Shown here one piece after another: positions 1-7,796 of a stretch of DNA of 64,000 bases (the first letter of the stretch is position 1; the number at the start of each line of letters is the position of its first letter). The stretch covers positions 372,001 to 436,000 of the forward strand of contig NZ_BEVZ01000005.1 of the NCBI RefSeq assembly GCF_003112515.1, written 5' to 3'. A program made the position numbers and the translations under genes. The notes below the pieces were generated by a model, which saw nothing but the letters and a program-made list of their open reading frames with translations, was not told where the DNA came from and did no database searches. This DNA is from Streptomyces fragilis. Its GTDB lineage: Bacteria > Actinomycetota > Actinomycetes > Streptomycetales > Streptomycetaceae.

Positions 1-874
1 CGCTGTCGCCGCGGTCGTGGTGTGGCTGGTGCGGTGGCTGCTGCTCGCCCCGGCCGTCCTGCTGTACCGGTGGGTGCTCACCCCGGCGGGGCACGCCCTG
101 CGGTGGCTCGGGCACCGGCTCCTGGACGGCGCCCGGTGGCTGTACCGGCGTGTCCTCGCCCCCCTCGGACACGCCGGGCGGTGGCTGGCCCGCGGAGCGT
201 GGGCGGTGCTGCGCGCGGTCGGCGTGGCGCTGGGTGCGGTGGTGGCGTGGCTGGCCCGCGGGGTGTGGTCCGTGCTGCGGGCGCTCGGCGCGGCGGTGGC
301 GTGGCTGGTGCGGTGGCTCGTGGTCGCCCCGGCCCTCGCTCTGTACCGGTGGGTGCTGGAGCCGCTGGGGCGCGGCATCGCCTGGACCGTCCGGGGGGCC
401 GCTGCCGCGGCGGGGTGGCTGCTGCGGTGGCTGGTGGTGGTGCCGCTCACCGCCGTCGGGCGGGTCCTCGCGGTCGTCGCCCGCGAGGTGGGGGAGGCGC
501 TCGGACACGCCTGGCGGATCACCGGACGGATTTCCCTGGCGGTCGGCCGTCTCCTCGGCACGCTGCTGCGGTGGATCTTCGTCGAGCCGGTCCGCCTGGT
601 CTTCCGGGCGGTGCTCGCGCCGGCCGGACGGTTCGTCCGGGACTCCGTGCTGCGCCCGGCCGGCCAGGTGCTGCGGGAGGCGGGCCGCGCCGTCGGGACG
701 GCCTTCGCCACCGCCCGGGTGACGGTCCGTGAGGTGCGCCGTGAGCTGCGCTCCGCCCTCTTCGGGACCCCCCGCGGCACCCCGCCGGGAACGGGTGCGG
801 CGGACCGGCGGGAACTCGGCGCCCCGGAAGCGCGTACTCTTGGTAGCAGTACGACCGCACTCACGAAGGATTAG
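1..874 (+). CDS. Trp/Arg-rich amphipathic repeat protein, 5' end outside window
   Basis: The frame is open at the left edge (the codons before GTG 17 also read Ala/Val), so the true start probably lies upstream; at least 285 residues are visible. The protein is built from loosely repeated segments of the form RWL-x-APA-x-x-LYRWVL-x-P-x-G, about 30-50 residues apart, rich in Trp, Arg, Leu and Val. These could be amphipathic or re-entrant membrane helices. The last 60 residues are more polar and Arg-rich. I do not recognise a family and assign no function. It lies directly before the TIGR03936-type gene, and its stop (872-874) falls inside that gene's probable ribosome-binding region, so the two are probably cotranscribed. 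Confidence 0.6.
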   Translation, partial: AVAAVVVWLVRWLLLAPAVLLYRWVLTPAGHALRWLGHRLLDGARWLYRRVLAPLGHAGRWLARGAWAVLRAVGVALGAVVAWLARGVWSVLRALGAAVAWLVRWLVVAPALALYRWVLEPLGRGIAWTVRGAAAAAGWLLRWLVVVPLTAVGRVLAVVAREVGEALGHAWRITGRISLAVGRLLGTLLRWIFVEPVRLVFRAVLAPAGRFVRDSVLRPAGQVLREAGRAVGTAFATARVTVREVRRELRSALFGTPRGTPPGTGAADRRELGAPEARTLGSSTTALTKD

Positions 875-920
875 AGCACTGGGCAAGCGACAGCCCGAAG
901 GCCCGCCGCCGGCACCCGCG

Positions 921-1682
921 GTGCAGCGCATCCGACTGCGTTACACCAAGCGCGGCCGCCTCCGGTTCACCAGCCATCGCGACTTCCAGCGCGCCTTCGA
1001 GCGCGCGCTGCGCCGCGCCGACGTACCCATGGCGTACTCGGCGGGGTTCACGCCGCATCCGAAGGTGTCGTACGCCAATGCCGCACCCACCGGCACGGGC
1101 AGTGAGGCGGAGTACCTGGAGATCGCGCTCACCGAGCCGCGTGATCCGCAGAAGCTGCGTGAGCTGCTCGACGAGTCGCTGCCCGACGGGCTCGACGTGA
1201 TCGACGCGGTGCAGGCCCGCACCTCCGGCCTCGCCGACCGGCTCACGGCCTCCGTGTGGGAGCTGCGCCTGGAAGGCGTGGCCCCCGAGGACGCCACCCG
1301 TGCGGTCGAGGCCTTCGAGAAGGCCGAGACCGTCGAAGTTCAGCGCATGACCAAGAACGGTGTCCGTACCTTCGACGCCCGCAGCGCCGTCGTCAGCCTG
1401 GAAGCCCGGGCCGCCGGTGGCGACGATGGGCCCGGTGACCACCCCTGTGCGATACTGCGCCTGGTTGTTCGGCACGTGACGCCTGCCGTGCGACCCGACG
1501 ACGTCCTGTCCGGCCTCCGTGTGGTGGCTGACCTGGCGCCGCCGGTCCCCGCAGCGGTGACCAGGCTGGCGCAGGGGCTCTTCGACGAAGAGACCGGCAC
1601 GGTGACCGACCCGCTCGCGCCCGACCGCGAGGCAGATCCCTCTGCCGCCGCGCAGGCGCCGGCGCCGGAAGGTCCCGCGTAG
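921..1682 (+). CDS. TIGR03936-family radical SAM-linked protein
   Basis: The visible N-terminus RIRLRYTKRGRLRFTSHRDF, followed by PMAYSAGFTPHPK and a GSEAEYLEI stretch, is typical of the TIGR03936 family. That family is encoded beside, or fused to, a radical SAM protein (TIGR03960) in many bacteria and often sits before RNase E/G. Its reaction is not known to me. The usual partner would lie upstream, outside the window. The annotated start is GTG 921 (253 aa), but it has no ribosome-binding site. An in-frame CTG at 879, eight bases after GAAGGA (865-870), would add 14 residues and is a serious alternative. The last ~20 residues are Ala/Pro-rich and probably disordered. Confidence 0.8.
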   Translation: MQRIRLRYTKRGRLRFTSHRDFQRAFERALRRADVPMAYSAGFTPHPKVSYANAAPTGTGSEAEYLEIALTEPRDPQKLRELLDESLPDGLDVIDAVQARTSGLADRLTASVWELRLEGVAPEDATRAVEAFEKAETVEVQRMTKNGVRTFDARSAVVSLEARAAGGDDGPGDHPCAILRLVVRHVTPAVRPDDVLSGLRVVADLAPPVPAAVTRLAQGLFDEETGTVTDPLAPDREADPSAAAQAPAPEGPA

Positions 1683-1930
1683 GGACGAACGCCGTAGCGC
1701 CGCCCGCGGACTCGGGAGCCACCTGGGTCGGGCAGCGCGCACGACACCACAAGACTTTCGCCAGGCCGTCCGCAAATCGGCGTACGGAACCGGCGAGACA
1801 GGACTAGTAGTGCTCCCGTGCGGCGCCCGCGCCCCGGACGGCGGCGACGCGCACAGCGCGAGCCGCGGACGTCACCGGTACCCGCCGGACCAGGCGCGGC
1901 GCCCGGGAGCCTGACGGGAGATACGCCCGC

Positions 1931-4900
1931 ATGCTCGGACCGACCGAACCCACCAACGAGGGTTCCGAACAGAACAACAGCCCCAGCGACACCCTGCCGC
2001 CGCGTCGTCGGCGCAGGGCCGCGTCCCGGCCGGCGGGTCCGCCGACCGGGGCCACGGAGGACACCGGCGCCACCGAGGCCGCCGCCGCGGAGCAGTCCGT
2101 ACCGGCCCCGGCCGCCGAGGCGGGCACGCCCGCCACCGAAGAAGCCGCCCCGGCCCCGCGCCGCCGTCGTGCGGTCCGCCGCGCCTCCGCGCCCGCCGGT
2201 ACGCCCGACGCGGAGACCGGTGCCGGCGCCACCACCGAGAAGTCCGCCTCCGAGGCACCCGCGGAGACGCCGGCCGCCGAGGTCGCCGAGGTCGCCGAGG
2301 TCGGGACCCCGGCCGCCGAGGGCCCTGCCGCCGACGAGGCAGCCGCCGCGCCGCGCCGCACCCGGCGCCGCGCCGTGCGTCCCTCCACCGCGCCGTCCGC
2401 CGCCGAGCAGGCCGCCGCCGTCGCCAAGGACGAGGACGCCGCCGTCGAGGAGACGCCGGCCGAGGCCGAGGCCCCCGCCGCGGCCGAGGTCCCCGCGGCC
2501 GAGGAGGCTCCGGCTCCGCGCCGCCGTCGTGCCGTGCGCCGTGCCTCCGCGCCGGCCGGTGCCCCGGAGGCCGCCGAGGTCGTCGCGCCCGTCGAGACCC
2601 CGGTTGCCGAGACCCCCGCGGCCGAGGACACGGAGGCCGCCGCCGAGGCTGAGGCCCCCGCCGCCGAGGAGGCTCCGGCCGCCGAGGAGGCTCCGGCTCC
2701 GCGCCGCCGTCGTGCCGTGCGCCGTGCCTCCGCGCCGGCCGGTGCCCCGGAGGCCGCCGAGGTCGTCGCGCCCGCCGAGGCCCCCGTCGCCGAGACCCCC
2801 GCGGTCGAGGAGTCGGAGGAGGCCCCCGCCGTGGAGGAGACCTCCGCCGCGCCGCGCCGTAGCCGCCGCCGTGCCACCCGCCCGGCCGCCGCCCCGTCCG
2901 CGGAGGAGCTCGCCCGCGCCGAGGAGCGCCGCGCCGAGGAGAGCGCCGCCGAGACCAAGGCCGCAGAGCAGAAGGCCGCGGAGCAGAAGGCCGCGGAGCG
3001 GAAGCCGGCGAAGGCCGAGCCCGCGGCGGAGCAGGTCGCCGAGGACGAGGCCGAGGGCCGCCGTCCCCGCCGCCGTGCGGTGCGCCGCCCCGCCGGCGGT
3101 TTCACCGCGCCGCGCGGTTCCGACAGCGAGGCCCCGCGCCGCCAGGGCCGTCCGGCCGCCGCTCCCGTCTTCCAGGCCCCGGTCTTCACCGAGCCGATGT
3201 TCCAGACGCCGGAGCGCGCCGCCTACGAGGCCGCGCAGGAGGCCGCCAAGGTCACCGAGCCGGCCGAGCCCGCCGCGGTGGAGGAGTCCGCCGAGGAGAC
3301 CGAGCAGACCGAGCAGACCGGCTCCCGCCGCCGCAGCCGCCGTCGCCGCGGCGGCGAGGACAGCGCTCCCGCCGCCGAGCAGACGCGCGCCGAGGCGCCC
3401 GCCGCCCAGGCCGCCGCACCCGCCGCGCCCGCCGAGGACACCGCCGACGAGGCGGACCAGGACGAGCAGGCCGACCGGGGCGACCAGGGCGAGGGCGACT
3501 ACGAGGAGACCGGCTCCCGCCGCCGTCGCCGCCGGGGCGGCCGCCGCCGCCGTCGTGGCGAGTCCGGCGACGCGGACGGTGGCGAGCGCGACACCGACTC
3601 CACCGAGGAGGAGACGGAGGAGGCCGCCGCCGAGCAGGCCGAGCAGGACGCCGAGTCCGCCCAGGACGGGGAGGGCGCGGAGCAGATCGCGGAGGACGCC
3701 TCGGACGCCTCCGAGGACGTCGACGAGGACGAGCACGAGGGCGACACCGAGCGCGAGCAGTCCGGCGGCTCCAGCAGCTCCCGCCGCCGTCGTCGCCGCC
3801 GTCGTCGCGCCGGCGACTCCTCCACCGAGGCCGAGTCGTCGCAGGACGACCCCGAGCGCACCGTCGTGAAGGTCCGCGAGCCCCGCAAGAAGGAGGAGCG
3901 CTCCGGCCCCGGTGACGCTGCCGCCGACGAGGTGCAGTCCATCAAGGGCTCCACCCGCCTGGAGGCGAAGAAGCAGCGCCGCCGCGAGGGCCGCGAGCAG
4001 GGCCGCCGCCGCGTGCCGATCATCACCGAGGCCGAGTTCCTGGCCCGCCGTGAGGCCGTCGAGCGCGTGATGGTGGTCCGCCAGCACGGCGACCGCACCC
4101 AGATCGGCGTGCTCGAGGACAACATCCTCGTCGAGCACTACGTCAACAAGGAGCAGTCGACCTCCTACGTCGGCAACGTCTACCTCGGCAAGGTGCAGAA
4201 CGTCCTGCCGTCGATGGAGGCCGCCTTCATCGACATCGGCAAGGGCCGCAACGCGGTGCTCTACGCCGGCGAGGTCAACTTCGAGGCGCTCGGCATGGCC
4301 CACGGGCCGCGCCGCATCGAGACCGCGCTGAAGTCCGGCCAGTCCGTGCTCGTGCAGGTCACCAAGGACCCGATCGGTCACAAGGGCGCCCGCCTGACCA
4401 GCCAGGTCTCGCTGCCCGGCCGCTACCTGGTCTACGTCCCCGAGGGGTCGATGACCGGCATCAGCCGCAAGCTGCCCGACACCGAGCGCGCCCGGCTGAA
4501 GACCATCCTCAAGAAGATCGTCCCCGAGGACGCCGGCGTCATCGTGCGCACGGCCGCCGAGGGCGCCAGCGAGGACGAGCTGCGCCGCGACGTCGAGCGT
4601 CTGCAGGCGCAGTGGGAGGAGATCCAGCAGAAGGCGAAGAAGGGCAACGCCCCGACGCTGCTCTACGGCGAGCCGGACATGACCGTCCGGGTGGTCCGCG
4701 ACATCTTCAACGAGGACTTCTCCAAGGTCGTCGTCAGCGGCGACGAGGCGTGGCAGACCATCCACGGCTACGTGGCCGGCGTCGCGCCGGACCTGGCGGA
4801 GCGCCTGCAGCGGTGGACCTCCGAGGTCGACGTGTTCGCCACCTACCGGATCGACGAGCAGCTCGCCAAGGCGCTGGACCGCAAGGTCTGGCTGCCCAGC

Positions 4901-6505
4901 GGCGGCTCGCTGGTGATCGACCGGACCGAGGCGATGATCGTCGTCGACGTCAACACCGGAAAGTTCACCGGGCAGGGCGGCAACCTCGAGGAGACCGTCA
5001 CCAGGAACAACCTGGAGGCGGCCGAGGAGATCGTCCGCCAGCTGCGGCTGCGCGACCTCGGCGGCATCATCGTCATCGACTTCATCGACATGGTGCTCGA
5101 GTCCAACCGCGACCTGGTGCTGCGGCGCCTGCTCGAGTGCCTGGGCCGGGACCGGACCAAGCACCAGGTGGCCGAGGTCACCTCGCTGGGCCTGGTGCAG
5201 ATGACCCGCAAGCGGGTCGGCCAGGGTCTGCTGGAGTCCTTCTCCGAGACCTGCGTCCACTGCAACGGCCGCGGCCTGGTCGTCCAACTGGACCAGCCGA
5301 CCGCCGTCGGTGGCGGCGGGGGCAAGAAGAAGAAGCGCGGCGGTTCGCGTGACGGGCAGCAGGAGCAGCCCCACGAGCACGAGCCGTCCGCCCTGGTCGC
5401 CGAGGCTCCCGGCGCCGAGGAGGAGGCCGAGCTCGAGCGCGAGGCGTCCACCGTCACCGAGTCCGCGCAGGAGCTCGTGGAGGTGCCGTCCGCGCCCGCG
5501 GCGGAGCCGCTGAAGGACACGTTCGCCCCCGACGAGGAGCTGTACAGCTCCGTCGCCGAGGCGGAGGCCGCGGCCGGACGGCGTGGCCGCCGCCGCACGA
5601 GCCGCCGGGCGACGTCGCCGGCCGGCGCTCCGCGCGCCGAGGAGACCGAGGCCGCGGAGGCCCGGGAGCCGCGCGAGACCAAGGCGCAGGCGCGCAGCCG
5701 CCGCCGGGCCGAGCAGGCCGCGCAGGACGCCCGTGCCGAGGCCGCCGAGCAGGCGGAGCCGACCGCGCAGGACGTGACGGCCGCCGAGGAGGCCGCACGC
5801 CCGGTGGTCACCGAGCCCGCCGCCGAGGCGCAGGCCGAGCCGGCCGCCGTGCAGGACCCGGTGGTTCCGTCCGCCGGGGCCGCGGAGGCCGCCGAGGCCG
5901 CCGGGCCGGAGGCCGAGGAGGCGCCCCGGCGCGGTCGCCGCCGCGCCACCCGTCGGGTGTCCGCGCCCGCCGGAGCTCCGGCCGCCGCCGAGGAGGCCGC
6001 GGTGACGGTGGTCGAGCAGGCCCCCGCTGCCGAGCCGCAGGCCGAGCCGGCGGCGGAGCCCGCCGAGGCCGCCGAGCCGGTGGCCGAGGCCGCGCCCCCG
6101 GCGCGTCCGCGTCGCCGTGCGGTCCGCAAGGCGACGGCGCCGACGGCGTCGGAGGAGGCCGCCGTGGTGGTTCTCCCGGCCGCGGGCCAGGACGCCGCCG
6201 AGGTCGCGGAGGCCGCCGAGGCCACGGAGACCGAGGCCGCGGAGGCCGAGGCGGAGACCGGGCAGGAGGAGGCCAAGCCGGCCCGGAAGACCGCCAGGAA
6301 GACCGCGGTGAAGAAGACGGCCGCCAAGAAGGCGCCGGCCAAGAAGGCCACCGCCAAGAAGGCGACCGCCGCGAAGACGACGGCTGCCAAGTCGACGGCC
6401 AAGAAGGCCACGACCAAGAAGGCCGCCGCCAAGAAGACGGCGAAGAAGACCGCTGCCGCCGAGCAGCAGTCGCCGTCCTCGGTCACCGCCTCCACGGAGG
6501 ACTGA
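1931..6505 (+). CDS. rne: Ribonuclease E/G family endoribonuclease (RNase ES type)
   Basis: Single-strand-specific endoribonuclease for mRNA decay and rRNA/tRNA maturation. The catalytic core lies in the middle of this 1524-residue protein: an S1-like RNA-binding region around residues 740-830, the DNase I-like site with the two conserved metal-binding aspartates in VDVNTGKF (D1006) and DFIDM (D1050), and the zinc-link motif CVHC (C1108, C1111). About 700 residues of Ala/Glu/Pro-rich, Arg-clustered low-complexity sequence precede the core, and about 400 follow it. The protein ends in a Lys/Ala tail like histone H1 (roughly residue 1447 on). E. coli RNase E has its scaffold only after the core; Streptomyces RNase ES has flanks on both sides, as here. 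The start is ATG 1931 after GGGAG. A perfect 21-bp hairpin follows the stop. Confidence 0.95.
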   Translation: MLGPTEPTNEGSEQNNSPSDTLPPRRRRRAASRPAGPPTGATEDTGATEAAAAEQSVPAPAAEAGTPATEEAAPAPRRRRAVRRASAPAGTPDAETGAGATTEKSASEAPAETPAAEVAEVAEVGTPAAEGPAADEAAAAPRRTRRRAVRPSTAPSAAEQAAAVAKDEDAAVEETPAEAEAPAAAEVPAAEEAPAPRRRRAVRRASAPAGAPEAAEVVAPVETPVAETPAAEDTEAAAEAEAPAAEEAPAAEEAPAPRRRRAVRRASAPAGAPEAAEVVAPAEAPVAETPAVEESEEAPAVEETSAAPRRSRRRATRPAAAPSAEELARAEERRAEESAAETKAAEQKAAEQKAAERKPAKAEPAAEQVAEDEAEGRRPRRRAVRRPAGGFTAPRGSDSEAPRRQGRPAAAPVFQAPVFTEPMFQTPERAAYEAAQEAAKVTEPAEPAAVEESAEETEQTEQTGSRRRSRRRRGGEDSAPAAEQTRAEAPAAQAAAPAAPAEDTADEADQDEQADRGDQGEGDYEETGSRRRRRRGGRRRRRGESGDADGGERDTDSTEEETEEAAAEQAEQDAESAQDGEGAEQIAEDASDASEDVDEDEHEGDTEREQSGGSSSSRRRRRRRRRAGDSSTEAESSQDDPERTVVKVREPRKKEERSGPGDAAADEVQSIKGSTRLEAKKQRRREGREQGRRRVPIITEAEFLARREAVERVMVVRQHGDRTQIGVLEDNILVEHYVNKEQSTSYVGNVYLGKVQNVLPSMEAAFIDIGKGRNAVLYAGEVNFEALGMAHGPRRIETALKSGQSVLVQVTKDPIGHKGARLTSQVSLPGRYLVYVPEGSMTGISRKLPDTERARLKTILKKIVPEDAGVIVRTAAEGASEDELRRDVERLQAQWEEIQQKAKKGNAPTLLYGEPDMTVRVVRDIFNEDFSKVVVSGDEAWQTIHGYVAGVAPDLAERLQRWTSEVDVFATYRIDEQLAKALDRKVWLPSGGSLVIDRTEAMIVVDVNTGKFTGQGGNLEETVTRNNLEAAEEIVRQLRLRDLGGIIVIDFIDMVLESNRDLVLRRLLECLGRDRTKHQVAEVTSLGLVQMTRKRVGQGLLESFSETCVHCNGRGLVVQLDQPTAVGGGGGKKKKRGGSRDGQQEQPHEHEPSALVAEAPGAEEEAELEREASTVTESAQELVEVPSAPAAEPLKDTFAPDEELYSSVAEAEAAAGRRGRRRTSRRATSPAGAPRAEETEAAEAREPRETKAQARSRRRAEQAAQDARAEAAEQAEPTAQDVTAAEEAARPVVTEPAAEAQAEPAAVQDPVVPSAGAAEAAEAAGPEAEEAPRRGRRRATRRVSAPAGAPAAAEEAAVTVVEQAPAAEPQAEPAAEPAEAAEPVAEAAPPARPRRRAVRKATAPTASEEAAVVVLPAAGQDAAEVAEAAEATETEAAEAEAETGQEEAKPARKTARKTAVKKTAAKKAPAKKATAKKATAAKTTAAKSTAKKATTKKAAAKKTAKKTAAAEQQSPSSVTASTED

Positions 6506-6532
6506 CCACGGCGGCACACCCGCCGCACGAGG

Positions 6533-6579
6533 AAGCCCGCCGGTTCCGCTCCCCTTCCGGGAGCGGAACCGGCGGGCTT
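6533..6579. terminator. Terminator between rne and the convergent GT4 gene
   Basis: Perfect inverted repeat with 21-bp arms (6533-6553 and 6559-6579) and a 5-nt CTTCC loop. The right arm ends in CTTT; on the opposite strand the mirrored arm also runs into pyrimidines. It sits between two converging genes and could stop transcription from both sides. Confidence 0.85.
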
Positions 6580-6656
6580 TCCGGTCCCTGCCGGGCGGGC
6601 CCCGCGGTGTCCGGCGGCGCGGGCCCCGTGGCCTCCTGCCGCTCGGGAGCGTGGAC

Positions 6657-7796
6657 TCAGCGTTCCAGCAGGTCGAACAGCCGCTCCCACCGGTCGGTGA
6701 CCGATTCGGGGGAGAAGCGCCGCACGTTCTCCCGTGCCCGCTCGCCCATCCGGTCGCGCAGCGCCGCGTCCGACAGGAGACGGTCCAGGTGACGGGCCAG
6801 CTCCAGGACGTTGCCCGGGCGCGCCAGCAGGCCGTCCTCCTCGTGCCGCACGATCTCGCGGACCCCCGGCGCGCAGTCGAAGGCCACGCAGGGCACCGCG
6901 CAGGACATCGCCTCCAGCGGGGCCAGCGGGAAGCCCTCCCCGCGGGAGGACAGGACGAACACGGACGAGCGCCGCAGCGCCCCGGCGACGTCCTCGGTCC
7001 GCCCGGCCCACTCCACCGAGCCGTCCAGGCCCAGCTCGGAGCACTGCCGCTTCAGGGCCTCCTCGTCGGGACCGGCCCCGTGGATCCGCAGCCGCCACCC
7101 GGGATGCCGGGGGACGACCTCGGCCCAGGTGTCGAGCAGCATGTCGACGCCCTTCTCGTAGCCCAGCCGCCCGATGGAGACGACCGTCGCGTCCGTGCGG
7201 GGCGAGGGCGCGGGGGAGCGCAGCGGCGTGGGGTTCGGCATGAAGCCGACGTGGTTGAACCCCTGGCCGATCCACCGGTCGGCGTCCTCGCGGGTGAGCA
7301 GCAGCAGCCGGTCGACGTCGCGGTAGTGCTCCTTGATCCGGGCGAAGCGCGAGGAGCCCCGGGAGGTGTCGAACGACTCGTGGCTCATGCCGATGACCGT
7401 GTGACCGGAGGTGTCCGCGAGGGCGACCCACTCCATGGCCCACACCTGGGTGACGATCACCGTGGCGCCCGGCCGCCGGGCGCGCAGGACGGCGGACAGC
7501 CGCCCGGCGGCCTCCCGCATCTCCCGCTCCCGGAGTGCCTCGTGGCGCACCGCGGCCAGGTCCAGCCGTCGCAGGCCGCGGGTGCGCCGCGGCGCGGACG
7601 GGCGTTCGCGGTGCAGCGTGAGGGTGTCGAAGGGCGGGTCCTCGCCCAGGTCGAAGGGCGCGCCGGGCGGGGCGACGCCGACCACGGTCACCCGGTGGCC
7701 GCGCTCGGCGAACAGCCGCGCCATGGAGGTCTGCCAGCGGCCCACACCGCCGAGTTCGTTGACCTCGTTGCCGACGAGGACGATGTCGCGGGTCAC
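6657..7796 (-). CDS. Glycosyltransferase family 4 (GT-B fold)
   Basis: Transfers a sugar from a nucleotide-sugar donor to an acceptor that the sequence does not reveal. The 379-residue protein has the two-domain GT-B layout. The N-terminal half holds the GGVGRWQ glycine-rich loop. The C-terminal half holds VSIGRLGYEKGVD, the GAGPDEEAL stretch and the donor-site E-x7-E motif in RGEGFPLAPLEAM. No signal peptide or membrane segment is present. Its start overlaps the end of the upstream GT2-TagF gene by 4 bases (ATGA at 7793-7796), so the two are translationally coupled and probably act on the same wall polymer. Confidence 0.88.
   Translation of the reverse strand: MTRDIVLVGNEVNELGGVGRWQTSMARLFAERGHRVTVVGVAPPGAPFDLGEDPPFDTLTLHRERPSAPRRTRGLRRLDLAAVRHEALREREMREAAGRLSAVLRARRPGATVIVTQVWAMEWVALADTSGHTVIGMSHESFDTSRGSSRFARIKEHYRDVDRLLLLTREDADRWIGQGFNHVGFMPNPTPLRSPAPSPRTDATVVSIGRLGYEKGVDMLLDTWAEVVPRHPGWRLRIHGAGPDEEALKRQCSELGLDGSVEWAGRTEDVAGALRRSSVFVLSSRGEGFPLAPLEAMSCAVPCVAFDCAPGVREIVRHEEDGLLARPGNVLELARHLDRLLSDAALRDRMGERARENVRRFSPESVTDRWERLFDLLER

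Noticed and set aside
1340..6517. 1725-codon minus-strand open frame over rne
   Set aside because: A Gly/Leu/Arg shadow created by third-position GC in the real RNase E gene; no domain or start signal.
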